A stretch of DNA of 8,998 bases. Origin: an uncultured bacterium. GTDB taxonomy: Bacteria; Actinomycetota; Coriobacteriia; Coriobacteriales; Coriobacteriaceae. Of this stretch, positions 1 through 5,419 are shown piece after piece. The notes below the pieces were generated by a model that worked only from the letters and a program-made list of their open reading frames with translations, was not told the origin of the DNA and did no database searches. Position numbers and translations under genes: made by a program. The first letter of the stretch is position 1; every line of letters begins with the position of its first letter. The stretch is taken from the NCBI GenBank assembly GCA_905216045.1, contig CAJMSL010000076.1, forward strand, positions 1-8,998, given 5' to 3'.

Positions 1-174
1 CCCCTTCACAAACAACCCCCCCCCCGGCCCCCGATGGCCCCAGACCTGCCAAATAGGAACAGGTTTATTTTGGGCGGTTTAATCTGGGAAGATGCCAAGA
101 GCACGGCTATCGACAATTCAGAGAATAAGAAAACTGAATAGACAATCTGACAAAATCGCAAGCAGCACCCACCA
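1..174. other. Intergenic stretch without a convincing gene
   Basis: No supportable gene was found here. The first 41 bases carry clustered C runs (10 C at 16-25, 5 C at 28-32, 4 C at 38-41). A weak 5-bp inverted repeat pairs 44-48 with 60-64. From about 105 to 160 the sequence turns AT-rich, unlike its surroundings, and holds a perfect 6-bp inverted repeat (116-121 with 134-139) plus two copies of GACAAT (112-117 and 141-146). An AT-rich patch like this could hold a promoter, but I could not place a good pair of -35 and -10 boxes on either strand. A 73-codon plus-strand reading frame starting at 92 runs into the large inverted repeat and is probably not a gene. Confidence 0.6.
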
Positions 175-322
175 GCCCTTTTGCTATTCCCGGCGGGGGC
201 CGCGGGTAAAGTTTATCGCGAGTTCCGCACGAGCCGGAGAGCACTTAATGTGCTCTCCGTGCGAGCAGGACTGTAGAGCAGGAAACTTTGCCTGCGGCCC
301 CCGCCGGGAATAGCAAAAGGGC
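175..322. repeat. Large near-perfect inverted repeat (long hairpin element)
   Basis: Bases 175-214 pair with 283-322 over 40 positions. Only 204/293 and 207/290 depart from Watson-Crick pairing, and both become G-U wobbles in a plus-strand RNA. Inside lie more stems: 221-225 with 268-272 (224/269 is again a plus-strand wobble), 226-230 with 259-263, and 236-244 with 250-258, closed by the loop TTAAT at 245-249. Roughly 59 pairs form in all. The octamer GAGCAGGA occurs twice in the 3' half (263-270 and 276-283). The outer arm at 317-322 is shared with the pnp terminator. No target-site duplication is obvious at the ends. Candidate identities are a structured RNA, a palindromic dispersed repeat, or an mRNA 3'-end barrier. 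The pairing is read directly; the role is unknown. Confidence 0.85.
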
Positions 323-345
323 GACCCCTGTCCGGAGTCGCCCTT
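315..345 (-). terminator. Intrinsic terminator of pnp
   Basis: On the minus strand a perfect 9-bp stem, AAGGGCGAC with GTCGCCCTT (345-337 with 325-317), encloses an 11-base loop and is followed by a short T run (four T at 318-315). It begins 23 bases after the pnp stop codon, as expected for a Rho-independent terminator closing the operon. In the plus direction the stem ends in TTGTTG, a poor U tract, so it is probably mainly one-directional. Confidence 0.85.
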
Positions 346-368
346 GTTGAGCTGCTTATGTACGGCTA

Positions 369-2615
369 TTACTCGGCGTCGTGGTGACGGCGGGGCTTGC
401 GGCCTCCGTTGTCGCCGGGACGGCGCGGACGGTCGCTGCGCTCGGAGCGCTCGCGACGCGGACGCTCACGGCGCTGGAAGTGCTCGCCGTCGCCCTCTGA
501 GGCACCCTCGGCGCGAGCCGGGGCCTCGGGCTTATCCAGACGATCAAGCGAAATCTTGCCGCGGTCATCGACTTCGATGACGACGACCTTGACCTCGTCG
601 CCCACATTGAGGACGTCCTCGACCTTCTCCACGCGGCCCTTGGCGACGCGGGAAATGTGCAGCAGGCCGTCCTTACCGGGCAGCAGGTTGACGAAGGCGC
701 CGAAGGGCTGGATGGAGACCACGCGACCGGTGTACTCCTCGCCCGGCTCGGGAACCTTGATGATGAGCTTGATACGCTCGACGGCCTGGTCGACGGACTC
801 GCCGGTGCCGCCGACAAAGACGGTACCATCCTCCTGGATGTCGACCGAGGCGCCGGTCTCGTCCTGGATGCCGCGAATGACCTTACCGCCGGAACCGATG
901 ACGTCGCGGATCTTGTCGGTCGGGACCTGGATGGAGACGATGCGCGGAGCGGTGCTGCGCGTGGTGTGGCGCGGCTCGGGGATCACATCGAGCATCTTCT
1001 GCAGGATGAAGGCGCGGCCCTCCTTGGCCTGCTGCAGGGCGCGGGCCAGGATGTCGAAGGTAAGGCCGGTGGCCTTGTTGTCCATCTGCAGGGCGGTGAT
1101 GCCCTCGGTGGTGCCGGTGACCTTAAAGTCCATGTCGCCCAGGAAGTCCTCGAGACCCTGGATGTCGGACAGGACCACGGTCTTGCCCTCCTCCTGGATC
1201 AGGCCCATGGCGATACCGGAGACCGGGCGCTTAATGGGCACGCCGCCGTCCATAAGGGCGAGCGTAGAACCGCAGGTCGAAGCCATCGAAGAGGAGCCGT
1301 TGGACTCCATGACCTCGGAGACGACGCGGATGGCGTAGGGGAACTCGTTCTCGTCGGGAAGCACCGGAAGCAGAGCGCGCTCGGCCAGATTGCCGTGGCC
1401 GATCTCGCGGCGCTTGGGGCTGCCCATGCGGCCGGTCTCGCCGGTGCAGAACGGCGGGAAGTTGTAGTGATGCATGTAGCGCTTGCCCTCGGTGGGCTCT
1501 ATGGTATCCAGACGCTGGCCCTCGTTGAGCATGCCGAGCGACAGGACGGAGAGCACCTGGGTCTGGCCGCGCTGGAACAGGCCGGAGCCATGAACGAGCG
1601 GCAGGTAGTTGTCCTTCACCATGATGGGACGGATCTCGTCGGCGGCACGGCCGTCGACGCGCTCGCCGGTCTCGACGACCATGGTGCGCATGGCCTTCTT
1701 CTCGAGCTTCTTGAGCGCCACGGGGATCTCGCGCTCCCAAGCGGCCTGCTCCTCCTCGGTGAACTCGGCGCGGATGGACTCCTTCAGAGCCTCGACCTTG
1801 CCGATACGGGAGAGCTTGTCGGCGTCGCGCAGGGCAGCGGCCATCTCGTCGTAGTGGGCAAAGATGCGCTCCTGGACCTCCTCGACGGGCTGGTCGAGCG
1901 GATACTCCTTCTTGACGATGGCGCCGTTGACCTGCTCCCACTCGGCGACGAACTCGTCCTGGGCCTGGCAGAAGGCAGCGAGAGCCTCCTGGCCAAACTT
2001 CATGGCGGCGAGCATGTCGTCCTCGGAGATCTCCTCGGCGCCGGCCTCGACCATCGAGATGAAGTCGGCAGAGCCGCCCAGCTCCAGGTCCAGGTCAGAG
2101 TTCTCGCGCTCCTCATAGGTGGGGTTGACGATGAACTCGCCGGTCTCCACGTTGCGGCCGATGCGCACGCAGGCAAGCGGGCCCTCGAAGGGCACGCCGC
2201 CGAGCGTCATGGCCAGGGAGGCACCCATGACGTTGATGACGTCGAAGGGGTTGACCTGGTCGGCGACGAGCGAGGTAGCGACGATGTGCACCTCGTTGCG
2301 GAAGCCGTCCGGGAAGCTCGGGCGAATCGGGCGGTCGATCATACGGGCCGTGAGCGTGGCCTTCTCGCTGGGACGGCCCTCACGCTTGAGGTAGCCGCCC
2401 GGGATGCGGCCGGCGGCGTACATCTTCTCGTTGAAGTCGACGGTCAGCGGGAAGAAGTCGTAATTCTTGCGCTCCTTGGAGACGACCACGGTGTCGAGCA
2501 TCGTGGTGTCGCCCTGCTTGACCAGACAGGCGCCGGTGGCCTGCTTGGCAAGCTCGCCGGACTCAAAGGTGTAGGTCTTGCCGTACAGCTCAAAGGTCTT
2601 GGATACGAGTGTCAT
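369..2615 (-). CDS. pnp: Polyribonucleotide nucleotidyltransferase (PNPase)
   Basis: PNPase is a trimeric cytoplasmic 3'-5' exoribonuclease. It degrades RNA with phosphate, releasing nucleoside diphosphates, and can add tails in reverse. The 748-residue product has the full family order: first RNase PH domain (about 1-145, with FFPLTVDFNEKMYAAGRIPGG), helical linker, catalytic second RNase PH domain (about 311-550), KH domain (about 560-620, motif VIGSGGKVIRGI) and S1 domain (about 625-692). The SNGSSSMAST stretch at 438-447 and GDMDFKV at 493-499, with the metal-binding aspartates D494 and D496, indicate an active enzyme. It is longer than the roughly 710-residue E. coli protein because of a charged arginine-rich tail (about 697-748). 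The ATG start is preceded by AAAGGAG at 4-base spacing. It lies downstream of rpsO behind a structured leader and ends at a strong terminator. PNPase leaders are known autoregulatory targets in E. coli; whether that holds here is inference. Confidence 0.98.
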   Translation of the reverse strand: MTLVSKTFELYGKTYTFESGELAKQATGACLVKQGDTTMLDTVVVSKERKNYDFFPLTVDFNEKMYAAGRIPGGYLKREGRPSEKATLTARMIDRPIRPSFPDGFRNEVHIVATSLVADQVNPFDVINVMGASLAMTLGGVPFEGPLACVRIGRNVETGEFIVNPTYEERENSDLDLELGGSADFISMVEAGAEEISEDDMLAAMKFGQEALAAFCQAQDEFVAEWEQVNGAIVKKEYPLDQPVEEVQERIFAHYDEMAAALRDADKLSRIGKVEALKESIRAEFTEEEQAAWEREIPVALKKLEKKAMRTMVVETGERVDGRAADEIRPIMVKDNYLPLVHGSGLFQRGQTQVLSVLSLGMLNEGQRLDTIEPTEGKRYMHHYNFPPFCTGETGRMGSPKRREIGHGNLAERALLPVLPDENEFPYAIRVVSEVMESNGSSSMASTCGSTLALMDGGVPIKRPVSGIAMGLIQEEGKTVVLSDIQGLEDFLGDMDFKVTGTTEGITALQMDNKATGLTFDILARALQQAKEGRAFILQKMLDVIPEPRHTTRSTAPRIVSIQVPTDKIRDVIGSGGKVIRGIQDETGASVDIQEDGTVFVGGTGESVDQAVERIKLIIKVPEPGEEYTGRVVSIQPFGAFVNLLPGKDGLLHISRVAKGRVEKVEDVLNVGDEVKVVVIEVDDRGKISLDRLDKPEAPARAEGASEGDGEHFQRRERPRRERSERSDRPRRPGDNGGRKPRRHHDAE

Positions 2616-2630
2616 TGTTCTCCTTTACCC

Positions 2631-2699
2631 CACAGGCCCCTTGCCTGCGGGCTTCTCATGTGACGCGGGCCCCCTGCCCCCGCCACGCTTCAGAGCGTG
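2631..2699 (-). promoter_or_regulatory. Structured leader of pnp (stacked stem-loops)
   Basis: Between the rpsO terminator and the pnp SD site the minus-strand RNA can form three stem-loops in a row. A perfect 6-bp stem CACGCT/AGCGTG with a 4-base loop lies at 2684-2699. A GC-rich 5-bp stem GCGGG/CCCGC pairs 2665-2669 with 2679-2683. A third hairpin pairs 2633-2637 with 2643-2647, extended after one mismatch by 2629-2631 with 2649-2651. It ends 4 bases before the SD site. E. coli pnp is controlled through a leader hairpin cut by RNase III and then acted on by PNPase itself. A similar role here is inferred from position and structure only. Confidence 0.5.
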
Positions 2700-2716
2700 A
2701 TTGTTCGCGCCCTTAC

Positions 2717-2750
2717 ACAAAAAGAGCGCCCCGCTGTGCAGAACGCTCTT
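2717..2750 (-). terminator. Terminator-like hairpin between rpsO and pnp
   Basis: On the minus strand AAGAGCG (2750-2744) pairs with CGCTCTT (2728-2722) around a 15-base loop, and five T follow in CTTTTTGTG. It starts 14 bases after the rpsO stop codon. With no obvious promoter between it and pnp, it may act as a partial terminator that lowers pnp expression relative to rpsO, or as a 3' end for rpsO mRNA. The long loop makes it weaker than the terminator after pnp. Confidence 0.7.
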
Positions 2751-2764
2751 AGCATGTACAAATC

Positions 2765-3043
2765 CTACTGGATGTTGTCGCGGATGCCCAGAGCCTTGAT
2801 GAGCTCACGGTACTCGACGATGTCGTTCTTCTTGATGTAGGAGAGAAGACGACGACGACGGCCGACGAGCATGAGCAGGCCACGACGGGTGTGGAAGTCC
2901 TTCTGGTGGGACTTCATGTGCTCGGTCAGCTCCTTGATGCGCTCGGACAGGTTGGCGACCTGAACCTTGGGGTTGCCGGTGTCGACCGGAGTGTTACCGA
3001 ACTGGGCAGTCAGCTCAGCCTTGCGCTCTTTGGAAACAGTCAT
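2765..3043 (-). CDS. rpsO: 30S ribosomal protein S15
   Basis: S15 is a primary 16S rRNA-binding protein of the small-subunit platform. It binds the central domain early in assembly and later contributes to a bridge with the large subunit. The 92-residue product (family norm about 89) begins MTVSKERKAELTAQFG and carries the conserved segments LSERIKELTEHMKSHQKDFH and TRRGLLMLVGRRRRLLSYIKK. The ATG at 3043-3041 is chosen over an in-frame upstream ATG at 3139 because the extra 32 residues do not resemble S15, and because AAAGGTG lies 5 bases before the chosen start. It follows recO after a 138-base leader and precedes pnp, an order also known from E. coli. S15 represses its own mRNA in several bacteria through leader structures. 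A palindrome just before the SD site here fits that idea but does not prove it. Confidence 0.97.
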   Translation of the reverse strand: MTVSKERKAELTAQFGNTPVDTGNPKVQVANLSERIKELTEHMKSHQKDFHTRRGLLMLVGRRRRLLSYIKKNDIVEYRELIKALGIRDNIQ

Positions 3044-3063
3044 TGTTTCACCTTTCGTTTCTT

Positions 3064-3149
3064 GTCGCCCGCGGGCGACGCTATTCGCCTCGGACTGGGA
3101 AGCCGCCGGTGGAGCGAGCATCCAAGGTCGAGGTACCAACAGGTCGGTA
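3064..3149 (-). promoter_or_regulatory. Structured leader of rpsO, candidate S15 autoregulatory element
   Basis: The 138-base gap between recO and rpsO holds two clean stem-loops on the minus strand. One is a 16-base perfect palindrome, GTCGCCCGCGGGCGAC (3064-3079), that folds into a 6-bp stem with a CGCG loop and ends 8 bases before the SD site. The other is a 6-bp stem TACCGA/TTGGTA (one G-U pair) with a CCTG loop at 3134-3149. Known S15 leaders differ between lineages, so homology cannot be claimed. I could not find a convincing promoter in the gap; a TAACAT at 3154-3149 lacks a matching -35 box. Confidence 0.45.
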
Positions 3150-3181
3150 TGTTACCACAAGCAGCCTGCGTCTGCGCATCA

Positions 3182-3931
3182 TCACCGACCCAACATGAAT
3201 TCCATCGCACGGAGGCGCTGATCGGTGTGTGTGGCGGCCCAAACATGCGAAAGCCCGAGCAAGAACGCCGCCGTATGCGAGTCGATTTTCTCGGCCATAA
3301 GCGCATCGAAGGTCATCGACATGAGGGCGCGCAGCCACGTGACCTCACCAGTCGATACCAGCTCGGCACCCGGAACGCTCGATGCGCACGACCCGCACAT
3401 TAGACCGCCCGCCTGGTGCGTAAAATACGACATCATGGGGTCTCCGCACAGCACGCAGGCCGAAAAATCGGGTCGATAGCCAACGTGCGACAGCAGCTTA
3501 AAGACAAATGCCGCCACAAGTAGATCCATATGCGCCGTGTCGATCCCGCTGCCCACCAGGGCGAGTGCTCGCTGTGTGATGGCAAAGGTAAACGGGTCCT
3601 CGGCGTCCTCGAACGAGCACACGCGCGCGACCTCGGCGATCGCGCTTGCGGCGCAGGTCGTCTCGTAATCGGGCGCAGCGCCGAGCGGCGCCTCCATAAG
3701 CTCGGCCTGGGAAACCACGTCGAGTGACCGTCCATGTGCAAGCAGCATATCGACCGTACAGAACAGCTCGCAGCGCGCAGCCAGGCGTCCGCCGGGTTTG
3801 CGGGCGCCCTTTGCCACGGCACGAACCTGCCGCCCCCGCTCGTCAAGCATCGTCAAGATCAGGTCGGTCTCTTTGAGCTTGGTCTTATCGAGCACGAGCA
3901 CTTTCGTGCGATATGTCCGGGATCCTGCCAT
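3182..3931 (-). CDS. recO: DNA repair protein RecO
   Basis: RecO works with RecR (and RecF) to displace single-strand binding protein and load RecA at gaps, and it can anneal complementary strands. The 249-residue product matches the family length. It starts with an OB-fold-like part (about 1-80: MAGSRTYRTKVLVLDKTKLKE, then DLILTMLDERGRQVRAVAKGARKP in two runs), followed by a helical domain. That domain contains a four-cysteine zinc site: C159 and C162 in CVLCGD, C179 and C182 in CGSC. The zinc finger is kept in many Gram-positive RecO proteins and lost in some others. The ATG is served by AAGGA within TAAGGA, overlapping the era stop codon, with 10 bases between GGA and ATG. It lies 15 bases after era, an adjacency found in many bacteria. 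It ends 138 bases before rpsO. Confidence 0.94.
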   Translation of the reverse strand: MAGSRTYRTKVLVLDKTKLKETDLILTMLDERGRQVRAVAKGARKPGGRLAARCELFCTVDMLLAHGRSLDVVSQAELMEAPLGAAPDYETTCAASAIAEVARVCSFEDAEDPFTFAITQRALALVGSGIDTAHMDLLVAAFVFKLLSHVGYRPDFSACVLCGDPMMSYFTHQAGGLMCGSCASSVPGAELVSTGEVTWLRALMSMTFDALMAEKIDSHTAAFLLGLSHVWAATHTDQRLRAMEFMLGR

Positions 3932-3943
3932 GTGCGCCGCGCG

Positions 3944-3949
3944 TCCTTA
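3944..3949 (-). promoter_or_regulatory. recO ribosome binding site fused to the era stop codon
   Basis: TAAGGA combines the era TAA stop with the SD core for recO. Ribosomes finishing era stop on the site that starts recO, which suggests translational coupling. Confidence 0.6.
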
Positions 3950-5017
3950 GTCCTCGGCGTTGTAGCCAAAGCGGCGAATCTGGGCCTCGTCGTCACGCCA
4001 GCCGGCCTTGACCTTCACGTCCAGCTCCAAAAAGACCTGCGTGCCAAAGATGCGCTCAAGATCGCGACGGGCGTCGATACCGATATGCTTGATCATCTCG
4101 CCGCCCTTGCCGATGATGATGCCCTTTTGGCCCTCGCGCTCGACGTAAATGGTGGCGTGCACGCGCAGCACCTTCTTGGTCTGCTCGAGTGCATCGCAGC
4201 TCACGCCAACGGAGTGCGGGATCTCATCACGGGTGCGGCGCAAGACCTTCTCGCGCACAAACTCGGCAACGAGCGTTTCATCGGAAGCGTCGGTACCCAT
4301 GTCCTCGGGGAACCAACGCGGACCCTCAGGCAAAAAGTGCGCAACGGTCTCTATAAAGGCATCGACGTTGAAGTTCTTGACCGACGACGTCACGATCTCG
4401 TCGTCATATTCCATGAGCTCGTGGGCGGCCTGAAGCTGCTCCATGACCTGCGCGGGGTCGGCCTCATCGGCCTTGGTGAGCACCAGGACCTTCTTGCAAC
4501 GAGCGCATCTGACGCGCTCGGCAACCCAGGCGTCTCCCCTGCCGATCGGTTTGGTGGCATCAATCAAAAACGCGACGACGTCGACATCGTTCAACTCGAA
4601 CAGTGCGCTCTTGTTGAGCTCGGACCCCAGGCCGTCCTTGGGCTTATGAATACCCGGGGTATCGACAAAGACCAGCTGGTAGCCGGGACGGTTGACGACG
4701 GCGCGCATGCGGCGGCGGGTCGTCTGGGCCACCGGCGAGGTGATGGCGACCTTTTTGCCATAGCAGGCGTTGAGCAGCGTGGACTTGCCGGCGTTGGGGC
4801 GTCCGACCAGGGCCACGAAGCCGCTGCGAAAACCGGGCTCCACGTCACCAAAGCCCATAGAACCGTCGTCCTCGTCGCACAGGGCGTCGAGCTCCTCATC
4901 GCTCATGCCCTCAAACGGGTCGAACTCCTCGGCCTCGTCAAACGACTCGGCACCTTCAGTCTCGTCCAGGGACTCGTCGTCCAAAATCTCATCGGTAGGC
5001 TGCATATTGTCGGACAT
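3947..5017 (-). CDS. era: GTPase Era, ribosome assembly factor
   Basis: Era is a GTPase that binds the 3' end of 16S rRNA near the anti-SD sequence and checks late 30S maturation. The 356-residue product has a GTPase domain with G1 GRPNAGKST (72-80), a TT pair at 99-100 in the G2 region, G3 DTPG (119-122), G4 TKAD (181-184) and G5 in TSSVK (210-214). A C-terminal KH domain has GQKGIIIGKGG at 296-306. G4 carries Thr where E. coli Era has Asn; TKxD is a tolerated GTPase variant. The first roughly 62 residues form a strongly acidic extension, rich in Asp and Glu, that is absent from the 301-residue E. coli protein. The upstream ATG is kept because AAAGGGA sits 5 bases before it and the acidic frame is open and well spaced from dgkA (12 bases). 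It shares the operon with ybeY, another 16S maturation factor. Confidence 0.96.
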   Translation of the reverse strand: MSDNMQPTDEILDDESLDETEGAESFDEAEEFDPFEGMSDEELDALCDEDDGSMGFGDVEPGFRSGFVALVGRPNAGKSTLLNACYGKKVAITSPVAQTTRRRMRAVVNRPGYQLVFVDTPGIHKPKDGLGSELNKSALFELNDVDVVAFLIDATKPIGRGDAWVAERVRCARCKKVLVLTKADEADPAQVMEQLQAAHELMEYDDEIVTSSVKNFNVDAFIETVAHFLPEGPRWFPEDMGTDASDETLVAEFVREKVLRRTRDEIPHSVGVSCDALEQTKKVLRVHATIYVEREGQKGIIIGKGGEMIKHIGIDARRDLERIFGTQVFLELDVKVKAGWRDDEAQIRRFGYNAED

Positions 5018-5029
5018 GGGAATCCCTTT

Positions 5030-5407
5030 CTAAATAAAGTCGAGCGCGTGGGCAAATACCAGCACGCCCACAATCGCGGCAGTGATGGAAAGAACGTATA
5101 CAGAGGCGGCGGCGATATCCTTCGCACGCTTTGCCAGCGGATGGAGCTCTTGGGTTGCCAAATCGACAATCGCCTCCATGGCGGTGTTGCACAGCTCGCC
5201 GTGAATCACCAGGCCGCAACAGATGATAATCGTGGCCCACTCGGCAATGTCGAGCCCCACGATACAGCCGGCGATGACGGTGCACACGCCCGCCACGAGC
5301 ATGACCTTAATGTTGCGCTCGGTCTTGACGGCGGTGACGAAGCCCTCCATGGCGTAGGAAAACGACTTTAAGAAGGACGAATGGTCCTTGTTCGATCCGG
5401 GAATCAT
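5030..5407 (-). CDS. dgkA: Diacylglycerol/undecaprenol kinase, DgkA family
   Basis: This is a small integral membrane lipid kinase. E. coli DgkA phosphorylates diacylglycerol; Gram-positive members mostly phosphorylate undecaprenol, regenerating the carrier for peptidoglycan and other envelope polymers. The latter substrate is inferred here. The 125-residue product has the family start SFSYAMEGFVTAVKTERN and three hydrophobic segments (about 33-51, 56-70 and 101-120). Its catalytic residues are E71, N74, E78 and D82 in HGELCNTAMEAIVDL, and K96 and D97 in AKRAKDIAAA, each two positions after the E. coli equivalents (E69, N72, E76, D80, K94, D95). The ATG follows AGGAG, which overlaps the ybeY stop codon, and the gap to ybeY is 9 bases. 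Gene order ybeY-dgkA-era is common in Gram-positive bacteria and supports the call. Confidence 0.95.
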   Translation of the reverse strand: MIPGSNKDHSSFLKSFSYAMEGFVTAVKTERNIKVMLVAGVCTVIAGCIVGLDIAEWATIIICCGLVIHGELCNTAMEAIVDLATQELHPLAKRAKDIAAASVYVLSITAAIVGVLVFAHALDFI

Positions 5408-5413
5408 AGACGG

Positions 5414-5419
5414 CTCCTA
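5414..5419 (-). promoter_or_regulatory. dgkA ribosome binding site fused to the ybeY stop codon
   Basis: TAGGAG joins the ybeY TAG stop to the SD core for dgkA, 6 bases before the ATG. This suggests coupled translation of the two genes. Confidence 0.65.

Noticed and set aside
92..313. 73-codon plus-strand reading frame starting at ATG 92
   Set aside because: It runs through most of the large inverted repeat, has no domain-like pattern, and its GGGA is only 2 bases before the ATG. It is better explained as chance openness.
175..322. Classical MITE or insertion sequence
   Set aside because: No flanking target-site duplication and no transposase remnant were visible. A dispersed repeat remains possible, but an IS-derived origin is not supported by this sequence alone.
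657..2663. Very long plus-strand open frame (668 codons) opposite pnp
   Set aside because: Antisense shadow of a strongly GC-biased gene. The translation is a low-complexity mix of Leu, Gly, Asp, Val and Ala with no recognisable motif, while pnp on the other strand is unmistakable.
3044..3139. Upstream extension of rpsO by 32 codons to an ATG at 3139
   Set aside because: The added residues do not resemble S15, and the leader structure and SD site point to the ATG at 3043.
3149..3154. TAACAT as the -10 box of an rpsO promoter
   Set aside because: No acceptable -35 hexamer at 16 to 18 bases upstream on the minus strand.
3734..5371. Long plus-strand open frame (545 codons) opposite recO, era and dgkA
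   Set aside because: It spans three well-identified minus-strand genes and their junctions and shows no domain. It is a composition artefact.
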